A stretch of 64,000 nucleotides of DNA from Rhodoblastus sp. 17X3 (GCF_030056575.1 NZ_JASHHX010000019.1:1-64000); one strand, 5' to 3'; counted from the stretch's first letter, positions 9,652 through 19,327 are shown. Notes: generated from the letters alone by a model not told the origin. Made by a program: numbers and translations.

Positions 9652-11513
9652 GGGGCGTCCGCAGCTTGAGGGATTTGCGGGCGGGGAAGATGGGCGGTCT
9701 TGTTCCAGACGAAGGGCTTGCGCGTCCATTCCCATAGCGCCAGCCATGAGGCGAGGCTCAGCAAGGCGAAATAGACCGGCGCGAGCAGGAGGTGCGGATT
9801 GGCCTTCATGCCGCGCCGTTTCATGCCGAGCAGCGGCGGCAGGATAAAGGCCAGCGTCCCGAACAGAGCGATGACGAGGCTGAAGCTCGCCACGGTGAAC
9901 TGTTCGAAAGTCTGCGGCGCCAGCAGCTCTCCCGAAAGCGCATCCTGGGCGAGGCGCAGGCCGTAGAGGGGTCCAAATAATGGCCCCGCCAGCAGGCTCG
10001 ACATGGCGCAAAGCGCGGCGAAGGTCTGGACGGCGCCGATCTCGCGGTAATGGCGGCGCGGCGTGCGCAGGAAGACCGCCAGCGTCTGCATCCAGCCCTT
10101 CATCCAGCGCGATCGCTGGCCCATCCAATTGTTCAGTTCCGTCGGGGCGTCCTCATAAGTGGTGGCCTCGATCGCGCCGACGAGATAGCCGAAGCGGGCG
10201 AAGCGCAGGCCAAGATCGGCGTCCTCGGTGACATTCCAGGCGTCCCAGCCGACGACGCGGCGCAGGATGTCGGTGCGGAAATGATTGGAGGTGCCTCCGA
10301 GCGGCATCGGCAGGCCGAGCGCGGCGAGGCCCGGATTGAGGACGTCGAACAAAGCCGCATAGCCGATGGCGAAGAAATAGGGCAGCCAGCCCTCATGGCC
10401 GTTGTCGATGGCGAGCCGGGCCTGCAGGCAGGCGAGGCGCGGCCCGGCGGCGGCGAAAGCCGCGGCGGCCAGCCTCAATTGCCCCGGCTCGGGCCGGTCC
10501 TCGGCGTCGAAAATGGCGAGCAGCCGCCCCCGCGCCAGCGGCAGGGCGACATTGAGCGCGCGCGGCTTGGTGCGCGGCGCGCCGGGTGGGGCGACGACGA
10601 TCTCGACATAGGCCGGCGGCGCGGCGGCGCGCAGGGCTTCGGCGGTTTCCAGATCGTCGTGCTCCAGCACGATTTTCACGTCGAGCTTGGCGGCGGGATA
10701 GTCGATCGCCTTGAGCGCGGCCAGCAATTGCGCCGCGACGCTGGCCTCGCGATACATCGGCACGATGATCGAATAGACCGGCAGGGCGCGTTCGCTCAGG
10801 CTCGGCCGCGCGCCGCGCTGCGGCTTCAGGCTGGCGGCGAAGGCGCAGAGGCGGATGTAGATCCCGCCCAGGAACAGAATGGAGAGCAGGGGCGAGGCGA
10901 CGGCGAGCAGCGCCGGGGACAAGGCCGAAAGCCCCGCGATCACGGCGAGGCAGAGGACGACGCTGAAAAGATTGCTCCAGCGCAATTGCGGCGCATTGGC
11001 GCTGAGGCGGGAATCGGCGCGCGAGAGGGCGAAGCTGGCGTCGTCGGAAAGCGCGCGCCGGCCCTTGGCGCGAACGAGCGCGGAAAAGATTTTTGGCGCG
11101 CAGATTGCGATCCGCCGTCCGCCTTGCGCGCCCAGGGCGAGGAGGGCGCGGACCTGCGCCCCGCGCGGCGCCATCAGCCAGTCGAACTCCTCAAGCGCCG
11201 GATCGGCGCGGGCGACGCTGGCGCGCAAGGCGGCGCGATAATCGAAGCCCGGCGCGAGCGAGGTCGCGCGTTCGACATAGGGGCAGTTGAGCCGCCGGGC
11301 GAGGGCCGAGTAATAGAGGGCCTCCTCGACCAGCCCCTCGGCGATCAGGACCTCGTCGGCGCCGACGCCAAGTTCGCGGGCCCGCCGCGCCGCGTAAGCC
11401 AGAACGGAGGAATCGACGCCAGCGGCCGCGAGAAAGGCGATTTCGGGAAGCGATTCAGCGCCATCGGCGGGTTCAAAACTCCCTCCGCTGCGGTATAAAG
11501 AGCCAGAACTCAT
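9576..11513 (-). CDS. Membrane GT2 glycosyltransferase with N-terminal MshEN-like domain
   Basis: The 645-residue protein has three parts. Residues about 25-170 resemble the N-terminal domain of type II secretion ATPases ([21 protein letters not shown]), which in other proteins binds cyclic di-GMP. Membrane segments follow. A processive-type GT2 domain then shows [11 protein letters not shown], the DAED acidic motif, VTEDADLG and QRSRWMKGW, the D/DxD/TED/QxxRW set of cellulose- and hyaluronan-type synthases. Further membrane helices end the protein. It probably makes an exported polysaccharide under c-di-GMP control, which is inference. ATG 11513 is used without a clear ribosome site; the frame is open to 11771. 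The start shares CATG with the divergent gene and the tail overlaps lysS. Confidence 0.85.
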   Translation of the reverse strand: MSSGSLYRSGGSFEPADGAESLPEIAFLAAAGVDSSVLAYAARRARELGVGADEVLIAEGLVEEALYYSALARRLNCPYVERATSLAPGFDYRAALRASVARADPALEEFDWLMAPRGAQVRALLALGAQGGRRIAICAPKIFSALVRAKGRRALSDDASFALSRADSRLSANAPQLRWSNLFSVVLCLAVIAGLSALSPALLAVASPLLSILFLGGIYIRLCAFAASLKPQRGARPSLSERALPVYSIIVPMYREASVAAQLLAALKAIDYPAAKLDVKIVLEHDDLETAEALRAAAPPAYVEIVVAPPGAPRTKPRALNVALPLARGRLLAIFDAEDRPEPGQLRLAAAAFAAAGPRLACLQARLAIDNGHEGWLPYFFAIGYAALFDVLNPGLAALGLPMPLGGTSNHFRTDILRRVVGWDAWNVTEDADLGLRFARFGYLVGAIEATTYEDAPTELNNWMGQRSRWMKGWMQTLAVFLRTPRRHYREIGAVQTFAALCAMSSLLAGPLFGPLYGLRLAQDALSGELLAPQTFEQFTVASFSLVIALFGTLAFILPPLLGMKRRGMKANPHLLLAPVYFALLSLASWLALWEWTRKPFVWNKTAHLPRPQIPQAADAPQTGAAAKNLPASASAIKARVLSTP

Positions 11514-12450
11514 GAGCGGATCGGAACGGGACTTGACCACGCGCGGGCGCAATTTCTTTTTTCGACAAGCAGGGTTCTTTATCCGACACTTCAAGGTCAA
11601 GGCCAAGCTATTTTGGCTCTGCCGTTGGTCTCTGGCGGTTTTGCAACTTGCCGCTTTCCCGGCCCAGGCCGCGGGGCAGGGACCGGACGTCTTCCTGCCG
11701 AGCCTGTTCGATCCCCATAACCGTCCCGCGGCGCCCGGTCCCGACGCGCCAAAGCAGATCCGCTTCCTCACATCCGACGATTATCCGCCCTTCGAATTCC
11801 TGAACGCCGACGGGGCGCTGGCGGGCTTCAATATCGACCTCGCGCGCGCCATCTGCGCGGAATTGAAGGTCAACTGCACGATTCAGCCGCGCCGCTGGGA
11901 CAATCTGCTCGATGCGCTCGAAGCGAAAGAGGGCGACGCTATCGTCGCCTCGCTGCGCGAGACGCCGGCGATCCGGGCGCGGGTCAGTTTCACCGCGCCT
12001 TATTACCTCACGCCCGCCCGTTTCGTGTCGCTCGCCCGCGCGAAGGAGTTTGACGCCCGGCCCGAGGGCTTGCGGCAGGCGACGATCGGCGTCGAGGCGG
12101 GCGGCGCGCATGAGGCCTATCTGAAGGTCTTTTTCGCCCGCTCCACGATCCGGAGCTTCCCCGACCGCGCCGCGATGATGGCGGCCTTGCGCGACAAGAG
12201 CATCGATCTCGCCTTCGGGGACGCGGTCAGCCTCGCGCTATGGATGAATGATCCGCGCTCCGGCGACTGTTGCCGGTTCCAGGGCGGGCCTTATCTCGAA
12301 CCTGCTTTTTTTGGCGAGGGCGTCGGCATCGCCCTGCGGCCCGACGACGATACCCTGAGGCGCAGCCTCAACTGGGCGCTGCAAAGCCTCGACGAGCGCG
12401 GCGCGCTGACCGAGCTTTATCTGAAATATTTTCCGATCGGCTTTTACTGA
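11512..12450 (+). CDS. Periplasmic solute-binding protein, family 3 type
   Basis: The 312-residue protein has an unusually long basic N-terminus, then a hydrophobic signal segment (LAVLQLAAFPAQAAG), so it is exported. The mature part has the amino-acid-binding fold of SBP family 3: IRFLTSDDYPPFEFLNADG, LAGFNIDLARAICAEL, a lobe-crossing VSFTAPYYLTPARFVS, and a C-terminal WALQSLDERGALTELYLKYF. No ABC permease or ATPase lies next to it. It may serve a distant transporter or be an orphan receptor. The ATG at 11512 overlaps the divergent gene's start; a later start nearer the signal segment is possible. It converges on and overlaps the SCO1 gene by seven bases. Confidence 0.85.
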   Translation: MSGSERDLTTRGRNFFFRQAGFFIRHFKVKAKLFWLCRWSLAVLQLAAFPAQAAGQGPDVFLPSLFDPHNRPAAPGPDAPKQIRFLTSDDYPPFEFLNADGALAGFNIDLARAICAELKVNCTIQPRRWDNLLDALEAKEGDAIVASLRETPAIRARVSFTAPYYLTPARFVSLARAKEFDARPEGLRQATIGVEAGGAHEAYLKVFFARSTIRSFPDRAAMMAALRDKSIDLAFGDAVSLALWMNDPRSGDCCRFQGGPYLEPAFFGEGVGIALRPDDDTLRRSLNWALQSLDERGALTELYLKYFPIGFY

Positions 12451-13064
12451 GCCGCGAGCGTGGAGCGCAGCTCCGCCGCCGCCTGTTCCGGCGCGCGCTC
12501 GATGTTGAAGCCGCGCAGGAATCGTCCATTGCGGTCCATCAGATAGACCAGCGCGCTGTGATCCATTGAATATTCGCCCGCCTTGCCGGGGGCCTTGCGG
12601 GCATAGACGCGATATTCGGCCATGACCTTGTCGATCGCGGCGCGGTCGCCGGACAGGCCGATGATGCGCGGGTCGAAGCTGCCGACATAATCCTGCATCA
12701 GTTGCGGAGTGTCGCGTTCCGGATCGACGGTGACGAACAGGGCCTTGATCTTCGCGTCAGGTCCCAGCGCGCGCAAAATCTCGGAAATCTGGAACAGGGT
12801 CGTCGGGCAGACGTCGGGGCAGTGGTTGTATCCGAAGAAGACCAGGAAGGGCGCGCCGCGCAGGTCAGCGTCGGACACCTTCCGGCCCTCGCCGGTCTCC
12901 AGAACGAAGGGCCCGCCAATGGCGGCAGGCGCGGGCGCGCCCGGCTTTTCGGGCGTCAGCAGGGAAAGGCCGGCCGCGGACAACGCGAGGACCGCCGCGA
13001 CGCCGGCTAGAAGCCAGATCAGCGTGCGCGGCCGGGTGGAGGGGGCGTCCTTGGTCGCGGCCAT
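12444..13064 (-). CDS. SCO1/SenC family copper chaperone
   Basis: The 206-residue protein has an N-terminal membrane anchor (IWLLAGVAAVLALSAAGLSLL) and a periplasmic thioredoxin-like domain. The copper ligands are all present: CPDVC (in FGYNHCPDVCPTT) and the distal His in YSMDHSALVYLMD. SCO proteins deliver copper to, or keep reduced, the CuA centre of cytochrome c oxidase; some act more broadly in copper or redox homeostasis. A 45-residue membrane peptide gene lies 41 bases upstream on the same strand. No oxidase gene is in the window. Confidence 0.93.
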   Translation of the reverse strand: MAATKDAPSTRPRTLIWLLAGVAAVLALSAAGLSLLTPEKPGAPAPAAIGGPFVLETGEGRKVSDADLRGAPFLVFFGYNHCPDVCPTTLFQISEILRALGPDAKIKALFVTVDPERDTPQLMQDYVGSFDPRIIGLSGDRAAIDKVMAEYRVYARKAPGKAGEYSMDHSALVYLMDRNGRFLRGFNIERAPEQAAAELRSTLAAQ

Positions 13065-13105
13065 GATCTTCCCGAGACTTTCTTATAAGCAGGTCCAGGA
13101 CTTTA

Positions 13106-13243
13106 CTAGAAACAAGTCCAGGCGGCGTTGAGAGCGCTGACGAAAACCAGCGGCCCGTAGATCGCCCAGAGCGCCAGCGCGGCGCCGGCGAGAAGGACCG
13201 ACAGTCCGCCCGCCAGCCAGAGCCAGATTTGGTCACGCGCCAT
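13106..13243 (-). CDS. 45-residue single-pass membrane protein
   Basis: From ATG 13243, this short frame encodes MARDQIWLWLAGGLSVLLAG and continues through a hydrophobic helix to a Trp/Cys end (AAWTCF). It has one strong membrane segment and a charged N-terminus. It precedes the SCO1 gene by 41 bases on the same strand and is probably cotranscribed. It may be an accessory peptide for copper or oxidase assembly, but that is inference from position. Short length keeps the confidence moderate. Confidence 0.6.
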   Translation of the reverse strand: MARDQIWLWLAGGLSVLLAGAALALWAIYGPLVFVSALNAAWTCF

Positions 13244-13304
13244 CGTCGAGCCCTGCGGGTGATTGCGCCCCGACGTCAAGGCGCAATCCCCTAAATGGCG
13301 CGCG

Positions 13305-16300
13305 TCAGGCCGTATGTCCAGCCTGCTCCGGCCGCTTGATGCGGAACCAGGCCAGATAGAGCGCCGGCAGGAACAGCAGGGTCAGAGCCGTGCCGACCAC
13401 AATTCCGCCCATCATCGCATAAGCCATCGGACCCCAGAAGATCTCGCGCGAGATCGGGATGAGGGCCAGCGTCGCGGCGGCGGCGGTGAGCATGATGGGC
13501 CGCATGCGGTGCTGGGTCGCCTCGCGCACGGCGTCCCAGGGCGCGACGCCCTCCTTCAGCAAGGTCTCGATCTGGACGATCAGGATGACCGAGTTGCGGA
13601 TGAGAATGCCGATCAGGGCCAGGACGCCGAGCGTGGCGACGAAGCCCATCGGCGAATGGCTCGACAGCAAGGCCACGACGACGCCGATAATGGCGAGCGG
13701 GGCGACGGCAAAGACCAGGAACAGGCGGCTGAAAGATTGAAGCTGGATCATCAGGATCGTCGCCATGATGAACAGCATCAGCGGCATGACCGCATTGATC
13801 GGGCCCTCCGCCTTGGCGCTTTCCTCGACCGCGCCGCCGACCTCGACCTTGTATTCCGGCGGCAGCGTCTCGGCGAATGTCTTCACCTCCGGCGCCAGCT
13901 CCTTGACGACCGTCGCGGGCTGCACGCTGTCGCTGACCGCGACCTTGATCGTGATCGTCGGCAGGCGCGAGCGCCGCCAGATCGTCGGCTGCTCCAGCCC
14001 ATAGGTGAAATTGGCCACGGCGGCGAGCGGCACCGACTGGCCATTGGCGGCGGGCAATTGCAGGTTCTGGAGCGTTTCGACAGAGGCGCGCTCGTCGTCG
14101 CGGGCGCGGGCGATGACGTCGACAAGATAGATGTCGTCGCGCACCTGGGTCACGGTCGCGCCGTTGACGATGCTGTTGAGGGTCGTGGCGATGTCCTGCG
14201 ACGACACGCCGAGCGTGCGCGCCTTGTCCTGCAGCACATTGACGCGGACCATGCGCGCCGGCTCCATCCAGTCGAAGGTCACGTCGCCGAGATGACGATT
14301 CTTCGCGACGATATTGCCGAGCGCCTGGGCGTAATCGCGCACCTTGCCAATGTCCGGCCCGCTGACGCGATATTGCACGGGGCGGCCGACCGGCGGCCCG
14401 ATATCCAGCAGATGGACGAAGGCGTCCGTGCCGGGAAAGGCGTTGCGCAGCCAGGCCTGATATTTCGCGCGCAGTTTGTCGCGGGCCTCGATGCTCCTGG
14501 TCAGGATGACCATTTGGCCGAAAGCGATATTGGCCGGCTGAACGTCGAAGGACAGCACGAAGCGCTTGGCGCCCTCGCCGACATAAGTGGACCAGTGATC
14601 GATATCAGGATCGCTGGCCAGAATTTCGCGCTCGAAACGGGCCATCTGGTCGTTGGTGTCCTGAATCGAGGCGTTCTGCGGCAGGTTCCAGTCGATGATG
14701 AGTTCGGGCCGGTCGGAGCTGGGGAAGAATTGCTGCTGCACGAAGCCCATTCCGAAAATCGAAAGGGCGAACACGGCGAGCGTCGCCCCGATCGTCAGCC
14801 ATCGATGGTTCATGCAGAAGTCGAGCGCATGGTCGAATCCCCGGCCCAACAAGCCCTTGCCCGTTTCGTGGTGGCCTTTCATCTGCGCCGGCAGCAGGGT
14901 CACGCCGAGCAAGGGCGTGAACAGCACCGCGACGAACCATGACACGATCAGCGAAACGGCGATGACGACGAACAGAGTGAAGGTGAATTCGCCCGCCGCG
15001 CTGCTGTTGAGGCCCACCGGGATGAAGCCCGCCACCGTCACCAGCGTGCCGGTCAGCATGGGGAAGGCGGTGCTGGTATAGACATAGGTCGCGGAGGTGC
15101 GCAGGTCGTCGCCGGCCTCCAGCCGCGCCACCATCATTTCGACCGCGATCATGGCGTCGTCGACGAGCAGGCCGAGCGCGATGATCAGCGCGCCGAGCGA
15201 GATGCGCTGCAAGGAAATATCGGTCGTGCGCATGACCAGGAAGGTGATGGCGAGCACCAGCGGAATGGCGATGGCTACCACCAGGCCCGCGCGCCAGCCG
15301 AGGCTGATGAAGCTGATGCCGAGCACGATGATCACGGCCTCGAACAGGCCGCGGGTGAAGCCGGACACGGCTTCGTCCACCACGGAGGGCTGGTCGGAGA
15401 CGCGAGAGACATCCACGCCGACCGGCAGATCCGACTTGATATGTTCGATCTTCTTTTCCAGCGCGGCGCCGAACTCCAGCAGATTGGCGCCCTGTTTCAT
15501 GCCGATGGCGAGGCCGATCGCCGGCTCGCCCTTATAGCGGAACAATTTGGTTGGCGGATCGATATAGCCGCGCCGGACGGTCGCCACGTCGGTGAGCGGG
15601 AAGAAGCGGTCGTTGATGCGCAGGTTGATCGCGCGCAGGCTTTCCTCGGATGTGAATTGCCCGCTCACCCGCACGGCGATCCGTTCCGGGCCAGCCTGTA
15701 CGAAGCCAGACGGCGTCACCGCGTTCTGCGCCGCGAGCGTGTTTGTGATCGCTTGCAGATCAAGGCCGAGCGCGGCGACCTTGCGGGTGGAGAATTCCAG
15801 ATAGATTGCTTCGTTCTGCTCCCCGATCAAATCGACGCGGCCGACATTTGGAACGGTGAGGATCTGCGAGCGCGCGAATTCCACCTGGTCGCGCAATTGC
15901 CGCAGCGACAGTCCATCGGCCGTGAAAGCGTAAATGTTGCCGAACACGTCGCCGAAGCGGTCGTTGAAAAAGGGCCCCTGAACGCCCGCCGGAAACTGGC
16001 CCTTGATATCCGCGATCATGTTGCGCACGCGGACCCAGATTCCCTCCACATCGCGCGCCTTGGTCGTCGGCAGCAGGTTGACGAAGACGATGGTGTCGCC
16101 AGCGGTGGTGATGGAGCGGGTGAAATCGAGCGATTCAAGCTCTTCGAGCTTGCGCTCGATCCGTTCGGTGACCTGCAACGTCACTTCGTCCGCGGTGGCG
16201 CCGGGCCAGCTGGCCTGGATCACCATGGTCTTGATGGTGAAGTTCGGGTCTTCCTCGCGGCCGAGCTTGAGATAGGAGAAAAAGCCCGCCAGCAGGAAGA

Positions 16301-16367
16301 CGAGCATGAAATACCAGATCAGTGAGCGGCGATCGAGCGCCCAGTCGGACAAGTTGAAAGGGCTCAA
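13305..16367 (-). CDS. RND efflux pump inner-membrane subunit (AcrB family)
   Basis: The 1020-residue protein has the full RND layout: a helix at the start (SLIWYFMLVFLLAGFFSYL), a large periplasmic porter domain, a helix block containing the proton-relay DD in LGLLVDDAMIAVEMM, a second periplasmic half, and a second helix block ending with the GGIVVGTALTLLFLPALY motif. It exports drugs or other amphiphiles using the proton gradient. I chose TTG 16367: it overlaps the adaptor's stop by four bases (TTGA) with GGGAGCG upstream. It is the last gene of a three-gene operon and the substrate cannot be predicted. Confidence 0.95.
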   Translation of the reverse strand: MSPFNLSDWALDRRSLIWYFMLVFLLAGFFSYLKLGREEDPNFTIKTMVIQASWPGATADEVTLQVTERIERKLEELESLDFTRSITTAGDTIVFVNLLPTTKARDVEGIWVRVRNMIADIKGQFPAGVQGPFFNDRFGDVFGNIYAFTADGLSLRQLRDQVEFARSQILTVPNVGRVDLIGEQNEAIYLEFSTRKVAALGLDLQAITNTLAAQNAVTPSGFVQAGPERIAVRVSGQFTSEESLRAINLRINDRFFPLTDVATVRRGYIDPPTKLFRYKGEPAIGLAIGMKQGANLLEFGAALEKKIEHIKSDLPVGVDVSRVSDQPSVVDEAVSGFTRGLFEAVIIVLGISFISLGWRAGLVVAIAIPLVLAITFLVMRTTDISLQRISLGALIIALGLLVDDAMIAVEMMVARLEAGDDLRTSATYVYTSTAFPMLTGTLVTVAGFIPVGLNSSAAGEFTFTLFVVIAVSLIVSWFVAVLFTPLLGVTLLPAQMKGHHETGKGLLGRGFDHALDFCMNHRWLTIGATLAVFALSIFGMGFVQQQFFPSSDRPELIIDWNLPQNASIQDTNDQMARFEREILASDPDIDHWSTYVGEGAKRFVLSFDVQPANIAFGQMVILTRSIEARDKLRAKYQAWLRNAFPGTDAFVHLLDIGPPVGRPVQYRVSGPDIGKVRDYAQALGNIVAKNRHLGDVTFDWMEPARMVRVNVLQDKARTLGVSSQDIATTLNSIVNGATVTQVRDDIYLVDVIARARDDERASVETLQNLQLPAANGQSVPLAAVANFTYGLEQPTIWRRSRLPTITIKVAVSDSVQPATVVKELAPEVKTFAETLPPEYKVEVGGAVEESAKAEGPINAVMPLMLFIMATILMIQLQSFSRLFLVFAVAPLAIIGVVVALLSSHSPMGFVATLGVLALIGILIRNSVILIVQIETLLKEGVAPWDAVREATQHRMRPIMLTAAAATLALIPISREIFWGPMAYAMMGGIVVGTALTLLFLPALYLAWFRIKRPEQAGHTA

Positions 16368-17452
16368 GGCGCTTCGCTCCCATAAATGCGCACGACTTCG
16401 CCTTCCTTGAGGCGGTGGACGCCGGCGGTGACGATCCGTTCGCCGGGTTGAAGGCCGGCGCGCACGATCCAGCGCCCTTCCTCGCGGTCTGGCGCGATCT
16501 CGACATCGCGCAGCGCTACTTTCGAACTCGCCGGATCGACCACGAAGACGCGCGCCTTGTCGCCCTCGCGCAGCAGCGCGGAGTCCGGAATGCGGATGGC
16601 GGCGCTGGCCTCATTGGCGAGGCGGGCGTAGATCGTGGCGCCAATGCGGAAGGAATCCGGCGGGTTGTCCAGAGCGATCTTCACGCGCCGGCTGCGCGTC
16701 ACGGCATCGGATTCAGGCGCGATTTCACGAATGGCTCCCGAAACGGTCGCGGCCGGATTGATCTGTAGCGACACGTTGAATTTCTGACCGAGCCACAAGG
16801 CGTCGACAATGGTGTCGGTGGCGTCGATCACCGCGTCGCGCCGGGTCGGTTCGGCCAGCGTCACGATCGCCTGGCCGGGTGAAACAGTCTGGCCCACTTC
16901 GGCAGAGGTCGCCGTCACGACGCCGGAATAATCGGCTTTCAGGATGGCGTAGGAGAGCTGCTCCCGCGCCTTGGCGAGATTGGCCTCGGCCTGCGTCATG
17001 TTGGCCTGGGCCGCGGCGCGCTCCTGTTCGGCCGTGTCGAAGGCGGCCTGCGAAGTGGTCTTCTTTTCGAGCAACGCCGCCTGGCGGGCTTCCGTCGAAC
17101 TGGCGTTGTCGAATTGCGCGCGGGCGCTGGCGAGATTGGCGGTCGCCGCGCGAGCGGCCATTTCGAGCGACAGCGGATCGATCGCCGCCAGAGTCTGGCC
17201 CGCCTCGACGCGGTCGCCGACCTTGACCGGGCGCGCGATCATGCGGCCGATGACGCGAAAGCCGAAGGGCGTTTGCACCTGCGGCTCGACCGTGCCGGAC
17301 AGCACCATGTCGAAGGCGGGGCTGGGCTCCGCCAGCAGGGTGATCGCCGGGCGGGGTGGGGGCGGCGGCTCCGATTTCTTGCCGCAGCCAGTGAGCGCCG
17401 CGGCGAGGGCCAGCGGCAGAACGGGCAGGAAATGCGCAAGCCTGGCCATCAT
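16364..17452 (-). CDS. RND efflux periplasmic adaptor lipoprotein
   Basis: The 362-residue protein begins with a lipoprotein signal (LALAAALTGCGK, acylated Cys near 23). It then shows the adaptor layout: a lipoyl half (GRMIARPVKVGDRVEAGQ), an alpha-helical hairpin (about 85-165), the second lipoyl half, a beta-barrel and a membrane-proximal domain (GERIVTAGVHRLKEGE). It would link the pump to an outer-membrane channel. It starts at ATG 17452, overlapping the stop of the other adaptor gene, and its own stop overlaps the pump start. No TolC-type gene is nearby. Confidence 0.93.
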   Translation of the reverse strand: MMARLAHFLPVLPLALAAALTGCGKKSEPPPPPRPAITLLAEPSPAFDMVLSGTVEPQVQTPFGFRVIGRMIARPVKVGDRVEAGQTLAAIDPLSLEMAARAATANLASARAQFDNASSTEARQAALLEKKTTSQAAFDTAEQERAAAQANMTQAEANLAKAREQLSYAILKADYSGVVTATSAEVGQTVSPGQAIVTLAEPTRRDAVIDATDTIVDALWLGQKFNVSLQINPAATVSGAIREIAPESDAVTRSRRVKIALDNPPDSFRIGATIYARLANEASAAIRIPDSALLREGDKARVFVVDPASSKVALRDVEIAPDREEGRWIVRAGLQPGERIVTAGVHRLKEGEVVRIYGSEAP

Positions 17453-18531
17453 GAATGCTCCGCCTGACGAGGGGCGACGCTCTGGCCCTCACGCAGGAAT
17501 TTGCCGCCATCGATCACGACGTTTTCGCCGGGCTTGAGCCCGCCGCCGATGACGATCCGCTCCTTGTCATAGCGCGCGACGTCGACCGCCCGCAGATGGA
17601 CAGTCTTGTCGGCAGGATCGATGATCCACACGGCGGGCTTGCCATCCTTCGCGCTCATCGCCGTCCACGGAAGAATCACGACGTCGTCGAGGCGGAGCCT
17701 TCCCGCGCCGGTGACAGCTGCGCCGAGCGGCAGGACCGGGCCGTTGGGATCGATCTCGACCTTCACCTGCACCGTCCCGGTCTTGGCGTCCACGACGGGC
17801 GAGACTTCGCGGATCTTGCCCGACGTCTTCACGGACGTGTCGCCGACCATGACGAGGGAAATTTGCGGCGCGCTGAGCTTGCGGGAGAAGGCGGACTCAT
17901 AAACGGCGAAGACCGCGTCGCGCGGGCCGTCCTGCGCCAGCACGAAGGTCATCTGCGCGGCCTGCGCGACCTGGCCGACTTCGATGTTACGCGCCGTAAT
18001 CACGCCCGGATGGCCGGCGCGCAGATAAGTATAGGAGAGGGCGTCCTGCGCTGTCGCGACCTGCGCCTGGGCGACGTCGAGCGAACCGGCGGCGGTGCGC
18101 TGCGCCCGCTCCGCGAGGTCATAGGCCGCCTGGGTGGCGTAGCCATTGGCGAGTAGGGCCTTCTGCCGCTCATAGGCGGCGTCGAGCTGGCGCTTGGTCG
18201 CCTGCGCGCCTGCAAGTCCGGCCTCCGCCGACTTGAGATCGGCCTCCTGTTCGGTCGGATCAAGCCGCGCCAGAATGTCGTCGGCGCCGACATGCTGGCC
18301 GATGTCGGCCTTGCGCTCGATCACACGGCCGCTGATGCGGAACGAGAGTTCGCTTTGCACCAGGGCGCGCACCGTTCCCGTCAGGGTGATGTCGCTGTCG
18401 TAGGATTGCGGCTGCACGATTTGCGCGACGACGGGGAAGGGCGCCCGCGGCGCAGGCGCCGCCGTTTCGCCGCAGCCGGCGAGCGGCAGGGCGGCCAGGA
18501 GGAGAACGGCGAGACGGGGGAGTGCCGTCAT
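17449..18531 (-). CDS. Second RND efflux periplasmic adaptor lipoprotein
   Basis: The 360-residue protein has a lipobox (LAALPLAGCGE) and the same adaptor layout as its neighbour: SGRVIERKADIGQHVGADD, a helical hairpin, VVDAKTGTVQVKVEIDP in the barrel, and a C-terminal GGGLKPGENVVIDGGKFL. ATG 18531 is preceded by AAGGAG. It is the first gene of the pump operon. Two adaptors for one pump suggest either a heteromeric adaptor ring or an adaptor shared with another pump. The operon promoter lies in the interval holding the inverted-repeat operator at 18593-18618. Confidence 0.93.
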   Translation of the reverse strand: MTALPRLAVLLLAALPLAGCGETAAPAPRAPFPVVAQIVQPQSYDSDITLTGTVRALVQSELSFRISGRVIERKADIGQHVGADDILARLDPTEQEADLKSAEAGLAGAQATKRQLDAAYERQKALLANGYATQAAYDLAERAQRTAAGSLDVAQAQVATAQDALSYTYLRAGHPGVITARNIEVGQVAQAAQMTFVLAQDGPRDAVFAVYESAFSRKLSAPQISLVMVGDTSVKTSGKIREVSPVVDAKTGTVQVKVEIDPNGPVLPLGAAVTGAGRLRLDDVVILPWTAMSAKDGKPAVWIIDPADKTVHLRAVDVARYDKERIVIGGGLKPGENVVIDGGKFLREGQSVAPRQAEHS

Positions 18532-18592
18532 AAAGACTCCTTGCGACCGGGCCATGAAGAATTTGCTGGGCTTTTGGCCAGTATCAGGATTA

Positions 18593-18618
18593 TTATTGAC
18601 TGACTGGAAAGTCAATAA
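18593..18618. promoter_or_regulatory. Inverted-repeat operator between the pump operon and its TetR gene
   Basis: TTATTGACT (18593-18601) and AGTCAATAA (18610-18618) are perfect 9-bp inverted halves around an 8-base spacer. The site lies 61 bases before the adaptor start and 21 bases before the regulator start, where a TetR repressor that controls both itself and the pump would bind. Confidence 0.8.
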
Positions 18619-18639
18619 GGATGAGGTTGCGAGGAGACG

Positions 18640-19311
18640 ATGATGAAGGAGCGGGCGCGCCGCAAGGCGCAAAGGCCTGGAGAAATTCTCGAAGCCGCCT
18701 TCGACGCCTTCGCCGAGCGCGGCTTCGCCGCCACGCGCATGGAGGACATCGCCGCGCGCGCAGGGGTCACCAAGGGCGCGATCTATTGCTATTTCGAGAC
18801 CAAGGAGCGCCTCTTCGAGGAAATGGTGGATCATTTCTCGCAGGACATCCTGTCGGACGCGGGCGCCATGCTCGCGGCGGCGCAAGGCAGTTGCGCCGAA
18901 AAGCTCAAGGCCTATCTCGTCTATATGTATTGTCGCTGCGCGCGGGATCGCTACGGGCGCGAAATGATTCGCTTCATGGTGTCGGACGGCAAGAGCTTCC
19001 CGCAGCTTGTGGAGCACCATTACCGGGATTTTTTCGCGCCGGCGATGCGCATGGTCTCCGATCTGCTCGCTGCCGGCATAGCAAGCGGCGAATTCCGCCC
19101 CGAGATCGCGAAACATGGCGCCGAAATCGTCGTGGCGCCCTCGGTTTTCCTGACCCTGATGCGCCTGATCTTCGACCAGAGTCTCGAGATCGACGACGAG
19201 GCCTATATCGCCGCGCACGCCGACCTTTTGCTCAATGGCCTGTTGACGCCAGCGGCGCGCGAAAACTTGTTGGCGGGAAAGACTTGCGGCGGCGGCCTAG
19301 CCCCGATATAG
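18640..19311 (+). CDS. TetR/AcrR family transcriptional repressor of the adjacent RND pump
   Basis: The 223-residue protein has an N-terminal TetR helix-turn-helix: ILEAAFDAFAERGFAATRME then IAARAGVTKGAIYCYFETKE, residues about 15-62. A helical ligand-binding and dimerisation domain follows, with the region LLAAGIASGEFRP typical of the AcrR group. GGAGACG lies before two possible ATGs (18640 and 18643). It is divergent from the pump operon and shares a 9-bp inverted repeat with it, so it very likely represses the pump until a substrate binds. Its stop lies 16 bases before tRNA-Glu. Confidence 0.93.
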   Translation: MMKERARRKAQRPGEILEAAFDAFAERGFAATRMEDIAARAGVTKGAIYCYFETKERLFEEMVDHFSQDILSDAGAMLAAAQGSCAEKLKAYLVYMYCRCARDRYGREMIRFMVSDGKSFPQLVEHHYRDFFAPAMRMVSDLLAAGIASGEFRPEIAKHGAEIVVAPSVFLTLMRLIFDQSLEIDDEAYIAAHADLLLNGLLTPAARENLLAGKTCGGGLAPI

Positions 19312-19327
19312 AACGATTCTCCGCGCT

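Noticed and set aside
9196-11498. Large open frames opposite lysS and the GT2 gene
   Set aside because: Arg/Gly/Ala-rich translations of antisense strands of well-supported genes; typical GC-rich shadows.
13263-14942. 559-codon plus-strand frame
   Set aside because: Antisense of the RND pump; composition (Asp/Arg/His/Gln-rich) is that of a shadow.
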